A stretch of DNA of 64,000 nt from Acidobacteriota bacterium (GCA_003577145.1 QEUP01000013.1:62001-126000), one strand, 5' to 3'. Positions 42,203 through 51,177 are shown, numbered from the stretch's first letter. A program made the numbers and translations. The notes: a model not told the origin generated them from the letters alone.

Positions 42203-43234
42203 ATGGAGGTAGACCGCGTGCTGCTCGCATCGCCCCGTGGCTTCTGTGCCGGGGTAGAGATGGCGATAAAGGCCCTGGCGTGGATGGTCCGGGCCTTCGA
42301 GCCACCCGTGTACTGCTACCACGAGATCGTGCACAACCAGAAGGTCGTGCAGCGATTCGAGGACCTCGGGGTGGTGTTCGTCGACGACATCACAGTCGTC
42401 CCACCGGGCCGTCCGATCATGCTCAGCGCTCACGGATCTGCTCCCGAGGTGCTCGCAGCGGCCCGAGCAGCGGGAGGGTACGTCGTTGACGCGGTGTGCC
42501 CTCTCGTGACGAAGGTCCATCACGAGGTGAAGGTCCGTTCGGGCAAGGGATACCAGATCGTCTACGTCGGCCACCAAGGCCACGAGGAAGCGGTGGGCAC
42601 GATGGCGGTGGCACCGGATGCCATGCATCGAGTCGAATCGGTTGGTGACGTCGAGGCACTCCCCCAGTTCGAGGAGCCGGTCGCTCTTCTTGCTCAGACC
42701 ACCCTCAGTCACCGCGACTGGGAAGACATCCTCGACGCAACCCGGCGCCGATTCCCCCACGTCTGGACCCCGGGCCGCAGCGACTTGTGCTTTGCCACGA
42801 CCAATCGTCAGTCCGCGCTCACAGAGATCGCCGCGCGATGCGATGCGGTAGTGGTGGTCGGCTCGGCCAACTCCTCGAACACCCTTGCACTCGAGCGGCT
42901 CGCTCGCGAAGTCGGCTGCTCCCGCGTCTTTCGCGTCAACAGCGCCGAGCAGCTCCCGTCGGATCTGCAGGGAATCGTCGGGGTCACTGCCGGAGCGTCT
43001 GCGCCCGAGGAACTGGTGGAATCGGTGATCGCCCACCTCGACCCGACCGATGGCGTCGAGGAAGTCGAGATCACCTCCGAGGACGAGTACTTTCCTCCTC
43101 CTCGTGAGCTGCGGGATCTCCTCTCGGCAGTAGAGGCTTTCGCCGCGTTCAGCCTCGGTGCTGACCACCGGAGCCACCCATCCCTGAACGACCGATCCAT
43201 CCCCGCCAGTCAGGTGCTGGCTGAGCTCAGCTGA
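42203..43234 (+). CDS. ispH: 4-hydroxy-3-methylbut-2-enyl diphosphate reductase
   Basis: 343 residues; last step of the non-mevalonate isoprenoid pathway. Three conserved Cys that hold the [4Fe-4S] cluster: SPRGFCAGV near 10-18, DAVCPLVTKVH near 98, SDLCFATTNRQ near 195. Substrate motifs HEIVHNQKVV near 41 and SANSSNT near 221. Normal length plus a C-terminal extension of about 20 residues. The ATG at 42203 fits; the longer upstream frame overlaps the divergent gene. Confidence 0.96.
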   Translation: MEVDRVLLASPRGFCAGVEMAIKALAWMVRAFEPPVYCYHEIVHNQKVVQRFEDLGVVFVDDITVVPPGRPIMLSAHGSAPEVLAAARAAGGYVVDAVCPLVTKVHHEVKVRSGKGYQIVYVGHQGHEEAVGTMAVAPDAMHRVESVGDVEALPQFEEPVALLAQTTLSHRDWEDILDATRRRFPHVWTPGRSDLCFATTNRQSALTEIAARCDAVVVVGSANSSNTLALERLAREVGCSRVFRVNSAEQLPSDLQGIVGVTAGASAPEELVESVIAHLDPTDGVEEVEITSEDEYFPPPRELRDLLSAVEAFAAFSLGADHRSHPSLNDRSIPASQVLAELS

Positions 43235-43250
43235 GCTCGGAGGAGCGACC

Positions 43251-43649
43251 ATGCTTCCGGTCACGATCAATACCCTGCGCATCTTCCTGCACCTACTGGC
43301 TGTGGCGATCTGGGTCGGCGGGATGCTCACATTGGCCGGCCTGGTGGGGACAGTGCGCCAACTAGGGGACGATGCCCCCCGACGAGTCGCTCGCCAGTTC
43401 AACCGGCTGGCCTGGCCGGCGTACGCCGTCGTGTGGGCCACCGGCATCTGGAACGTGCTGTCCGTGGACCTGACTGCGGTTTCCCTCCAGTACCAGATAA
43501 CCCTGGGCGTGAAGCTGGTCTTGGTCCTGGCCTCGGGAATCGCCGCGTTCCTCCACGCCGAGGTCAGTTCCCGCGTCGTGCTGGCCATCGGTGGCGTGGT
43601 TGCTGCAGCAGGTGCGCTCGGCGCGATGTTCCTCGGCGTGATGCTTTGA
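43251..43649 (+). CDS. CopD-like four-helix membrane protein
   Basis: 132 residues, four hydrophobic helices: IFLHLLAVAIWVGGMLTLAG near 11-30, LAWPAYAVVWATGIWNVLSV near 53-72, GVKLVLVLASGIAAFLHAEV and the last near 108-130. The His/Trp in LHLLAVAIWVGG and the second-helix pattern resemble CopD/YebZ or DUF2269-type proteins. 16 bp downstream of ispH, so likely in the same transcript. Function unknown. Confidence 0.65.
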   Translation: MLPVTINTLRIFLHLLAVAIWVGGMLTLAGLVGTVRQLGDDAPRRVARQFNRLAWPAYAVVWATGIWNVLSVDLTAVSLQYQITLGVKLVLVLASGIAAFLHAEVSSRVVLAIGGVVAAAGALGAMFLGVML

Positions 43650-43664
43650 CGTGCGGAAGGGAGC

Positions 43665-44351
43665 TCAGGCCCCCACGCGCGCCTGGGCCTCGTCGAACAG
43701 CTTCTGGAGCTCCGCCCGCAACCGCTCGGTCAGGTCGGTGACCTTGCTTCGGGGTACCCGCCCCTCTGCCGCTACATCTGGATGAATCGGCTGACCGATG
43801 ATCACCACCATCCTGGTCGGGCGCACCCATTTCCTACCCTGGGGCATCGCCCGCTCGGCGCCTCCGATGCCCACGGGGATGATCGGCACCCGCGCCCGGC
43901 AGGCGATGAAGGCGGGCCCTTGGTACATGTGCCCGACCTCGGGACCCGAGCCTCGAGTTCCCTCCGGGAACATGACCAGTGGTTCTCCCTGGTGAGCCAC
44001 ATGCTCGCATGTTCGCAGCGCCTCGCGGTCGGCGGCTTCCCGGTCCACCGGGAAGCCGCCCAGGGTCGTGAAGAACCAAGCCGAGAAGGACGTCTTCCAG
44101 AGGGTGTCCTTTCCCATGTACCTGATGCGGCGGCGCGTGATGAACGAGGTGACGATCGTGTCGAGATTCGACCGGTGCGCGCCGGGACAGATCACGTAGG
44201 CCCCGTCAGTCGGCACGTTCTCCCTGCCGTCGACGGTGATACGGAACCAGAGCTTGCACCACAGCAGCAGCGCAAACCTCACGAATCGGTACGCCAGCCG
44301 GGATAGCAGGTCGTTGCGCTCCTCATAGCCCCGCCGGGCGAGCTCACTCAC
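43665..44351 (-). CDS. 1-acyl-glycerol-phosphate acyltransferase (PlsC-like)
   Basis: 228 residues with the acyltransferase blocks: GAHRSNLDTIV near 57-67 (catalytic HxxxxD), FPVDREAADREALRT near 98 and MFPEGTRGSG near 124-133. Makes phosphatidic acid from lyso-PA at the membrane. The GTG start overlaps the cmk stop by 8 bp, giving a coupled cmk-plsC pair as in many actinobacteria. Confidence 0.88.
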   Translation of the reverse strand: MSELARRGYEERNDLLSRLAYRFVRFALLLWCKLWFRITVDGRENVPTDGAYVICPGAHRSNLDTIVTSFITRRRIRYMGKDTLWKTSFSAWFFTTLGGFPVDREAADREALRTCEHVAHQGEPLVMFPEGTRGSGPEVGHMYQGPAFIACRARVPIIPVGIGGAERAMPQGRKWVRPTRMVVIIGQPIHPDVAAEGRVPRSKVTDLTERLRAELQKLFDEAQARVGA

Positions 44352-44988
44352 CGTGCGGCTCCAGGTGTGCGACCAAGTCGTCGACTATCTCCTCGACGGT
44401 GCGGTCGCTGGTGTCGACCACTACCGCACCCTCAGGCGTCACCAGCGGATCGTGCTGCCGCTCCGAATCCAAGGCATCCCGGCGGGCGAGGTCGGCGGCG
44501 ACCGTCTCGTAGTCGAGATCGGTGACCTCCTGGGCTCGGCGCTGGGCTCTCACCGCGGGCCGAGCCGTCAGGTAGGCCTTCAAGGACGCATCAGGGAACA
44601 CCGCGCTCCCGATGTCACGTCCCTCCATGACGCCACCACCGTGGGACCTGGCCCATTCGCGCTGTCGCCTGCGCATCTCTGTGCGAACCTCCGGGTTGGC
44701 AGCCACCAGGCTCACCGCGCGGGTGACCTCCGGTCCACGGATCTCGATGGTCGCATCGACGTCGTCGACGATGACCTGGTCTTGGTCCACCGAGAGCTCG
44801 ATGTCACGAACCATGCGGGCGACCGGTTCCTGATCGGACGGGTCGATCCCGCGGCGCAGCGCGGCGAAGGTAACCGCCCTGTACATGGCGCCGGTGTCCA
44901 GGTACTCGAGCCCAAGCCTCTCAGCCAGCGCCTTGGCAACCGTGGACTTGCCCGAACCCGCGGGACCGTCGATTGCAACAACGATCAT
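44344..44988 (-). CDS. cmk: Cytidylate kinase
   Basis: 214 residues. P-loop IDGPAGSGKSTVAKALAERL at 5-24, CMP-binding DTGAMYRAVTFAALRRGID near 31-49, EGRDIGSAVFPDA near 131 and the lid ARPAVRAQRRAQE near 151. The start Met at 44988 is fixed by the P-loop; the frame continues upstream to 45063 without similarity. Confidence 0.96.
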   Translation of the reverse strand: MIVVAIDGPAGSGKSTVAKALAERLGLEYLDTGAMYRAVTFAALRRGIDPSDQEPVARMVRDIELSVDQDQVIVDDVDATIEIRGPEVTRAVSLVAANPEVRTEMRRRQREWARSHGGGVMEGRDIGSAVFPDASLKAYLTARPAVRAQRRAQEVTDLDYETVAADLARRDALDSERQHDPLVTPEGAVVVDTSDRTVEEIVDDLVAHLEPHGE

Positions 44989-45084
44989 GCCGTCGATCCA
45001 ACCATTCCCGTAGATCTGCTCACAACAAGCCCCCTGATCTCTGACCGAGCAGCGCAGAGTCACGTCTCCTGTTGAACCGGGGCC

Positions 45085-46335
45085 TCACCGCAACTCCTCC
45101 AGATCCTGCTCGAACCCCGGATAGCTCGTGGCTACGCAATCCCAACCCTCGATCACACTGACACCGTCAGCAGCGAGGCCCGCGACAACAGCAGCCATGG
45201 CGATCCGGTGGTCGCCGTGCGATCGGACGGACGCGGGTCTGAGACGGCCACCCTGGACGACCAGGCTCTCACCGCCCGCCTCCACGCGCGCACCCAGTGC
45301 ACCCAGTTCGGTCCGGATGGCCTCCAGGCGATCGGATTCCTTCACGCGGAGCTCACCGACGCCGGCGAACCTGGTCTCGCCGGAGGCCACCGCGGCCGCT
45401 ACCGCCAGCGCGGGTATCTCGTCCACCAAGCCCGGGATCTCCGCGGGTTCGACGACCGTTCCTCGCAGATCACTGGATCGGGCGCGCACGTCTCCGGAGT
45501 CGCGGTCGATCTCGAGGTCGGCGCCCATGCGGGTCAGGACATCCAGATACCCGACACGGGCGGGGCCTGTGTAGAGGTTCTCCACGATGACATCACTTCC
45601 TGGCGTGATGCACGCCGCAACGATCCAGAACGCGCCCTGCGAGGGGTCCCCGGGCACTTCCATCTCGAACGGGCTCACCGGCCCCGGAACCAGCCTCACC
45701 GAGAGATCGTCGCAGCTGACCTCCACGCCGCACCTAGCGAGCATCTCCTCGGTGTGCGCCCGCGTCGGTAACGGCTCGTGCACGACGGTCGGTCCATCGG
45801 CACCGAGCCCGGCGAGCAGGATCGCGCCCTTCACCTGCGCGCTTGGAACAGGGAGTTCGTACTCGATGCCGTGCAACCCGCCGCCGCGCACCACCAGGGG
45901 CGGGAACTCACCGTCCTCCCTCCCGTCGATCCGCGCTCCCATCTGGCGCAACGGTCGGACGACGCGCCCCATGGGTCGGCCTGCAAGCGACGAGTCCCCC
46001 TCGAGGACGGTCAGGAAGGGCAGCGCGGCGACCATTCCGGCCAGGAGCCGGATACCTGTACCCGAGTTACCCACATCGATGACCTGTGTCGCTTCACGGA
46101 GGAGTCCTCCGGTCACCTCCGTCACCTCGTCAGTGCGGTGGTTGACAAGCGCTCCCAGAGAAGCCACCGCGGCGGATGTGTGAAGCACGTCCTCGCCGCG
46201 AGACAGACCTCGGATGGTCGAGTTCCCTTCGGCAAGCGCCGCGAGTAGGAGGGCACGATGCGATATCGACTTGTCACCCGGTACCCGGATCCGTCCCCGC
46301 AGCGATGCTGGGCCCTCCACTGTGAGTGACCTCAC
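45085..46335 (-). CDS. aroA: 3-phosphoshikimate 1-carboxyvinyltransferase (EPSP synthase)
   Basis: 416 residues, shikimate pathway. GDKSISHRALLLAALAEG near 20-37, GNSGTGIRLLAG near 88-99, LAGRPMGRVVRPLRQMG near 116-132, SAQVKGAILLAGL near 163 and RVKESDRLEAIR near 329. The GNSGTGIRL loop has Leu where class I enzymes have Pro (E. coli Pro101), and overall the chain resembles glyphosate-tolerant class II enzymes. The GTG start lies in a triple 14-bp tandem repeat shared with the end of tyrA. Confidence 0.95.
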   Translation of the reverse strand: MRSLTVEGPASLRGRIRVPGDKSISHRALLLAALAEGNSTIRGLSRGEDVLHTSAAVASLGALVNHRTDEVTEVTGGLLREATQVIDVGNSGTGIRLLAGMVAALPFLTVLEGDSSLAGRPMGRVVRPLRQMGARIDGREDGEFPPLVVRGGGLHGIEYELPVPSAQVKGAILLAGLGADGPTVVHEPLPTRAHTEEMLARCGVEVSCDDLSVRLVPGPVSPFEMEVPGDPSQGAFWIVAACITPGSDVIVENLYTGPARVGYLDVLTRMGADLEIDRDSGDVRARSSDLRGTVVEPAEIPGLVDEIPALAVAAAVASGETRFAGVGELRVKESDRLEAIRTELGALGARVEAGGESLVVQGGRLRPASVRSHGDHRIAMAAVVAGLAADGVSVIEGWDCVATSYPGFEQDLEELR

Positions 46336-46363
46336 GACAGTGACCTCACGACAGTGACCTCAC
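46326..46363. repeat. Three tandem 14-bp units across the tyrA stop and aroA start
   Basis: GTGACCTCAC recurs at 46326-46335, 46340-46349 and 46354-46363 with a 14-bp period (spacer GACA). On the minus strand each unit reads GTGAGGTCAC and begins with a possible GTG start. The first unit encodes the end of TyrA (VRSLS), and the last contains the aroA start. Each unit is itself a GTGA-N2-TCAC palindrome. Confidence 0.85.
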
Positions 46364-47416
46364 GGACACGTGATAGCCGCCGCCGGCGAGGATGTCACGG
46401 AAAGATGCTGCTCTATGGGCGTCCACCACCATGATCACGACGCCTCTCGGTCCCTCGCTCGAATGGGCGATCTCCATGTCGTAGATGTTCACGCCCAGAT
46501 CGGTCGCCGTGGTGGTGATGGCTGCCAGCTCACCGGGCCTGTCAGGTACCTGGATCCGCAGTTCCGCGAGGTCTTCGGGCTTGGCGGCGGTCGTCGGCAG
46601 GTTCGTCCGCGCAGCCCGGGCGGTCTCGAGGACGTCGAGCAGCGCTTCGCGGTCGTCATCGGCGACGATGGCTCTCACATCGCCGAGTGCGTCGATCAAC
46701 CGGTCGAGGACGTCGATGATCGCCGCCCGGTTCTCGCCGCAGATGTCCGGCCATATCCCCGGATGACCCGCGGCGATCCTGGTCATGTCGCGGAAGCCGC
46801 CGGCGGCGAGCCGGAGCAGCGCCCCATGCTCCACCGCCCGCTCATCGGCGAGCTTCATGAGGGTCGCAGCGGTCAGGTGCGGCACGTGAGACACCATGGC
46901 CACCAGTGCGTCGTGGCGGTCTGCGGGCATCGTCACGACGTCGGCACCGAGGGATGTGACCACCGAGTGGACCTTGGCGTAGGCAGCGTCGTCTGTGTAC
47001 TCACCCGCGGTGAGTACCCATACCGCCCCCTGGAAGAGGTCCTCGTCGGCGCCTTCGACGCCTTCTTGCTCGGAGCCCGCCATCGGATGACCGGGCACGA
47101 AGCGCTCGTCACGCACCGCCGCGCCGATAGGCGCTTTGACGCTGCCCACATCGGTGACCACCCCGCCTCCCCGTGCGAGCGCCAGCTCGACTTCTCGCAC
47201 CACGGTCCCTACCGGCGTGGCAACGAAGGTGATCTCAGCCTCCGGGTCCTCACCTATCGCATCGATGGCGCTCAGCTCGAGCGCCCGTTGGGCAGCCGTC
47301 GGGTCGGCATCGGTGCCGGTCACGTACCAGCCGGCTCGGCGCAATCCCAAGCCGATGGACCCACCGATCAGGCCCGTACCGACAACTGCCGCCCGGCGGA
47401 GGGCTGCATGGCTCAC
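46346..47416 (-). CDS. tyrA: Prephenate dehydrogenase with C-terminal ACT domain
   Basis: 356 residues. N-terminal Rossmann GTGLIGGSIGLGLRRAGW near 13-30, GHPMAGSEQEGVEGAD near 105-120 (His catalytic region), and DRHDALVAMVSHVPHLTAAT near 162-181. Residues about 288-356 form an ACT-like regulatory domain (DRPGELAAITTTATDLGVNI), which suggests feedback by tyrosine or another amino acid. It lies between aroH and aroA: TyrA ends 10 bp before the aroA start. Confidence 0.94.
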   Translation of the reverse strand: MSHAALRRAAVVGTGLIGGSIGLGLRRAGWYVTGTDADPTAAQRALELSAIDAIGEDPEAEITFVATPVGTVVREVELALARGGGVVTDVGSVKAPIGAAVRDERFVPGHPMAGSEQEGVEGADEDLFQGAVWVLTAGEYTDDAAYAKVHSVVTSLGADVVTMPADRHDALVAMVSHVPHLTAATLMKLADERAVEHGALLRLAAGGFRDMTRIAAGHPGIWPDICGENRAAIIDVLDRLIDALGDVRAIVADDDREALLDVLETARAARTNLPTTAAKPEDLAELRIQVPDRPGELAAITTTATDLGVNIYDMEIAHSSEGPRGVVIMVVDAHRAASFRDILAGGGYHVSVRSLS

Positions 47417-47419
47417 CGC

Positions 47420-47788
47420 TCAGGCCGGCAGGTCGTCCCGGAGGCCCCGTGCTCCCTCCAGGTAGACATGGTGCAGCTCGTCACGGGCTCGCTGGGTGTA
47501 GAGATGGGCCATCACTCTTATGCACATAGGCGTCCCGTCCTCAATCGAAAGCTCACGAGCGCAGAGCAGAGGCACGTCGCCCAAACCGAGCTTCCTCGCC
47601 CCCTCTGCAGGGAAAGCAGAGCGTATGTCTTCGGTTGCCGTGAACACGAGGGAGATCAGGTCATCCTTGTCGACCGCGTTGCGGACGAAGAGCTGCTCGA
47701 GGAGCTCGATGACACGCTGATGGACCTGCTCTTTGGTATCGGCGTCGATTGTTGTCGCTCCGCGGAGGGCCCTGACGGTACGAGACAT
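47420..47788 (-). CDS. aroH: Chorismate mutase, AroH type
   Basis: 122 residues, trimeric AroH class: VRALRGATTIDADTKEQV at 5-22 with the catalytic Arg and substrate contacts, LISLVFTATEDIRSAFPA near 44-61, LLCARELSIEDG near 73-84, IRVMAHLYT near 88-96. Provides prephenate for TyrA, 3 bp downstream. The ATG at 47788 is set by family similarity. Confidence 0.93.
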   Translation of the reverse strand: MSRTVRALRGATTIDADTKEQVHQRVIELLEQLFVRNAVDKDDLISLVFTATEDIRSAFPAEGARKLGLGDVPLLCARELSIEDGTPMCIRVMAHLYTQRARDELHHVYLEGARGLRDDLPA

Positions 47789-47799
47789 GGCTGTCGATC

Positions 47800-48537
47800 C
47801 TACTTTGCCGGCCCGCTGGCCCGTTCCAGAGCCCGTAGCTCCTCGGTCGTCAGGCTGCGCCACTGGCCGGGTGCAAGATCACGGTCAGCGATAGGCCCGA
47901 TCCGGGTGCGCAGCAGGCGCTTGACCGGGTGGCCCACTGCCTCGAGCATGCGGCGCACCTGCCGGTTGCGCCCCTCGTGGATGACGATCTTGACCAGGTC
48001 GGGCTCGACGAGCGAGGCGCGCGCGGGGGCAGTGAGACCGTCCTCCAGCTCGACACCCTCACGCAGTCGGCGGATGGCGCCCCGACTCGGTCGTCCGTTC
48101 ACCTGAACGAGGTACTCCTTTTCGATGCCGAAGCTCGGGTGGGTGAGGCGCTGGGTGAGCTCTCCGTCGTTCGTGACGAGCAGCAGCCCTTCGGAGTCAC
48201 CGTCGAGCCGCCCAACCGGGTACACCCGCGGTTCACGCGGGACCAGGTCGGTCACCGTCGGGCGTCCCTGTGGATCCTGCACCGTCGAGATGACACCAGT
48301 GGGCTTGTTGAGCAGGTAGTAGACCAGGCCGGTTGCGATCGACACGGGGACGCCGTCAACCTCGATTCGATCCGTGTCTGGGTCCACCCTGCGCCCGAGC
48401 ATGGCTGCCTGACCGTTGACGAGCACGCGACCGCCGGCGATGAGGTCCTCGCATGCGCGCCTGCTGCCGAAGCCGGCCCTGGCCAGCACCTTCTGAAGCC
48501 GCTCGCCTGTGATAGCCCAACTTGGGTTCTCCGTCAC
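47800..48537 (-). CDS. 23S rRNA pseudouridine synthase (RluB/RsuA family)
   Basis: 245 residues. N-terminal S4 RNA-binding domain (ERLQKVLARAGFGSRRACED near 12-31) and the pseudouridine synthase core with the catalytic Asp in PVGRLDGDSEGLLLVTND near 106-123, plus HEGRNRQVRRMLEAVGH near 185-201. Corresponds in order to mycobacterial Rv1711 between scpB and cmk. Confidence 0.93.
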   Translation of the reverse strand: MTENPSWAITGERLQKVLARAGFGSRRACEDLIAGGRVLVNGQAAMLGRRVDPDTDRIEVDGVPVSIATGLVYYLLNKPTGVISTVQDPQGRPTVTDLVPREPRVYPVGRLDGDSEGLLLVTNDGELTQRLTHPSFGIEKEYLVQVNGRPSRGAIRRLREGVELEDGLTAPARASLVEPDLVKIVIHEGRNRQVRRMLEAVGHPVKRLLRTRIGPIADRDLAPGQWRSLTTEELRALERASGPAK

Positions 48538-48539
48538 CG

Positions 48540-49160
48540 CTACGGCTCGCCGCCCTCGCCGGCGCTCGCATCCCCCGGCTCGTCTTCCTCGACGCGAAGT
48601 CCACGCTCGAGGGCTTCGACCACGTCAGCACCGGGAACGAAGTCGCCAAGAGACGGCAGCTCATCGACCGAATCGAGGGCGAGGCGTTCCAGGAACATGC
48701 GGGTCGTGCCGTACAGCACGGCCTGCCCCGGACCAGGATCGCGAGCGATCTCCTCGACGTAACCCCGATTGTGCAGGGTCCGCATCACCGCATCGACGTT
48801 CACACCCCTGATCGTGGAGATCTGCGCGCGGGAGATCGGCTGCTTGTAGGCGACGATCGCCAACGTCTCCAGTGCCGCGGCGGAGAGCCGCGACGTCTGA
48901 CCTACCAGAACGAAGCGCTCGACATACGAAGCAAGCTCTTCGTGGCTCTGGAACCTGTAACCGCCGGCAACCCTGGCCAACTGGAATCCGCGACCCTCTC
49001 GCTCGTACTCGGTCGCAAGCTCGTGGCACAGCGCCTCGACCACCTCGGGTGGCTGCTCGATGAGCTGGCTTATCAGGAGTGGCTCCGCCGGCTCCTCGGC
49101 CACCATCAGCACGGCCTCGATCGCGCGTTTGGCTTCGTGAGCAGTCAACTCATCGATCAC
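48540..49160 (-). CDS. scpB: Segregation and condensation protein B
   Basis: 206 residues, two winged-helix domains of the kleisin-interacting subunit of SMC: AIEAVLMVAEEPAEPLLISQ near 14-33, RFVLVGQTSRLSAAALETLA near 81-100, YKQPISRAQISTIRGV near 104-119. The GTG at 49160 is chosen; it lies 13 bp after the scpA stop. The upstream frame to 49226 overlaps scpA. Confidence 0.92.
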   Translation of the reverse strand: MIDELTAHEAKRAIEAVLMVAEEPAEPLLISQLIEQPPEVVEALCHELATEYEREGRGFQLARVAGGYRFQSHEELASYVERFVLVGQTSRLSAAALETLAIVAYKQPISRAQISTIRGVNVDAVMRTLHNRGYVEEIARDPGPGQAVLYGTTRMFLERLALDSVDELPSLGDFVPGADVVEALERGLRVEEDEPGDASAGEGGEP

Positions 49161-49173
49161 TCGTCTGACTACC

Positions 49174-49950
49174 TCATCCCTCGTATCGGTCGATTGCCGC
49201 CATATCAGCCCGTGGGCCCATGTCATCTCGCCACACGACCACTATCTCGCCGAAGCTCCTGAACTGTTCGAGGTCGACGAGGCCCTGCTTGAACAACTCG
49301 AGGATCGCCAGGAAACGGACGATCACCGCTATCCGATCGGACAACGAGGCCGTCAGCTCCCGAAATGTCGCTCGGCCGGCGACCGGCAGTTCGCGGAGCA
49401 ACTCCTCGAACGCGTCGGCCACGCTCGCCCGTATCGGAGCGACATGGTCCAGATCGATCGTGGGCATGTGCTTGGGGGTCATGGCCCGGAGGTAAGCCTC
49501 GCGGAGGTCTAGAGGAGTCACCCCTTCGAGGAGGTCAGGAGCAAGGTCGACAAAGCGCTCGTCGACGCCCATCACGCGAGGGTAGGCACGCGAGCTCCGA
49601 TCGTGGAGACGGCGGAGCACCTCGGCGACATCCTTGAACGTCTTGCACTCCAGCAGCCTCGATAGGAGCAGGTCCCGCTCCTCCCAGATCGCCAGCTCCT
49701 CGTCGAGATCAGCCGCGTCATCGCCGGGTAGGAGCCGGCGGGTCTTGAGCTCCACGAGCGTCGCGGCTATGAGGAGGAACTCGGTTGCGACGTCGAGATC
49801 CAGCTCCTCCATTCGCTCCATCTCGGCCAGATAGGCATCGACGATCTCGTTGAGCGCGATCTCGTAGATGTCCACCTGCTCGCGGAGGATCAGGTGCAGC
49901 AGGAGGTCGAATGGTCCTTCGAACACCGTTGTGCGGACCTCGTATGGCAT
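49174..49950 (-). CDS. scpA: Segregation and condensation protein A (kleisin)
   Basis: 258 residues. N-terminal VRTTVFEGPFDLLLHLILRE near 5-24 is the kleisin SMC-binding segment, followed by VDIYEIALNEIVDAYLAEM and the C-terminal winged helix AVIVRFLAILELFKQGLVDL near 210-229. The ATG at 49950 fits. No parA gene is directly adjacent. Confidence 0.94.
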   Translation of the reverse strand: MPYEVRTTVFEGPFDLLLHLILREQVDIYEIALNEIVDAYLAEMERMEELDLDVATEFLLIAATLVELKTRRLLPGDDAADLDEELAIWEERDLLLSRLLECKTFKDVAEVLRRLHDRSSRAYPRVMGVDERFVDLAPDLLEGVTPLDLREAYLRAMTPKHMPTIDLDHVAPIRASVADAFEELLRELPVAGRATFRELTASLSDRIAVIVRFLAILELFKQGLVDLEQFRSFGEIVVVWRDDMGPRADMAAIDRYEG

Positions 49951-49990
49951 CCCCAACAGGTTAGAAGTTGAGAGGCGCGGCGCGGGAGAT

Positions 49991-50176
49991 CTGCGGGCAA
50001 GCGCGGCGCCCGGCCGCGCTCCCCCATCCCGGCGGGGACCCCAACCCCGCCGGCGGCGCTCGCCCCTCACCGATCCAGCGCCGATCCCTCTGCGGGCAAG
50101 CGCCTCGTCCCCCCGGGGGCTGCGCCCCCGACGCACGGCCTGCGGGCAAGCGCCTCATCCCCCCGGGGGCTGCGCC
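49991..50176. repeat. 50-bp period direct repeats between scpA and trpS
   Basis: A 37-bp unit starting CTGCGGGCAAGCGCCTC occurs at 50090-50126 and 50140-50176 with one mismatch; its first 14 bases recur at 49991-50004. Units contain the CCCCCGGGGG palindrome followed by CTGCGCC. The whole 243-bp gap (49951-50193) between divergent scpA and trpS has no gene that I can support; it should hold both promoters. Confidence 0.75.
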
Positions 50177-50193
50177 TAGTACCATCGCCGCCC

Positions 50194-51177
50194 ATGACGC
50201 GGGTCTTCTCGGGAATCAAGCCGACGGGCGAGGTGCACCTCGGCAACCTGCTAGGCGCGCTCCAGTACTGGGTCGAGGACCAGCACAGGGCCGACTCGTT
50301 CTACTGCGTCGTCGACCTCCATGCCCTGACCACGCCCCAGAACCCTGAGGAGCTTCGGGCCAAGACTCTCGATGTCGCCCGGATCCTGCTCGCCATCGGG
50401 CTCGATCCCGAGGTCTGCACGCTCTTCGTGCAGAGCCACGTCCACGAGCACGCCGAGATGGCCTGGCTCATGGAATGCACCGTTTCATACGGCGAGCTGC
50501 GACGGATGACTCAGTTCAAGGACAAGAGCGAGAGCTCGGAGTTCGTGTCCGGTGGCCTTTTCACCTATCCGGCGTTGATGGCGGCTGACATCCTCCTTTA
50601 CGAGACCGATCGGGTCCCGGTAGGTGACGACCAGCGCCAGCATCTCGAGATCACACGGGACATCGCCATGCGGTTCAACAGTCGTTACGGCGACACATTC
50701 GTGGTCCCCGCGGCAGCCATCCCGAGAACAGGTGCGCGTGTGATGGACCTCCAGCAGCCAACCGACAAGATGTCGAAGTCCGACGACTCCCCGCAGGGAA
50801 CGGTCCTTGTCACCGAAGACCCGCGCTCCATCGAAAAGAAGTTCAAGCGTGCGGTCACCGACAGCGGGACCGAGGTTCGCTACGACCCGGAGAACAAGCC
50901 CGGGGTGTCCAACCTGCTGGCCATCCTGGGAGCCGCCACAGGACGTACACCCGAGGAGGCCGCCAAGGGCTATGGGCAATACGGTCCGCTGAAGTCCGAC
51001 ACCGCCGAGGCAGTGATCGAACTGCTGCGGCCGGTGCAGGAGCGCTATCAGATGCTTGCGGACGATCCCGGCCAGACAGCGGCCGTTCTCCGGAGCGGCG
51101 CTGACAAGGCCCAACAGATCGCCGCCTCGGTGCTGGCCAGAGCCAGACGCAACATCGGCCTTCTCAGCCGGCCCTGA
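50194..51177 (+). CDS. trpS: Tryptophanyl-tRNA synthetase
   Basis: 327 residues, class I synthetase. HIGH-type PTGEVHLGNLLGALQYW near 10-26 and KMSKSDD near 191-197 supply the catalytic signatures; MAADILLYETDRVPVGDDQR near 130-149 is the tryptophan-binding block. Length is normal. ATG at 50194, transcribed away from scpA. Confidence 0.97.
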   Translation: MTRVFSGIKPTGEVHLGNLLGALQYWVEDQHRADSFYCVVDLHALTTPQNPEELRAKTLDVARILLAIGLDPEVCTLFVQSHVHEHAEMAWLMECTVSYGELRRMTQFKDKSESSEFVSGGLFTYPALMAADILLYETDRVPVGDDQRQHLEITRDIAMRFNSRYGDTFVVPAAAIPRTGARVMDLQQPTDKMSKSDDSPQGTVLVTEDPRSIEKKFKRAVTDSGTEVRYDPENKPGVSNLLAILGAATGRTPEEAAKGYGQYGPLKSDTAEAVIELLRPVQERYQMLADDPGQTAAVLRSGADKAQQIAASVLARARRNIGLLSRP

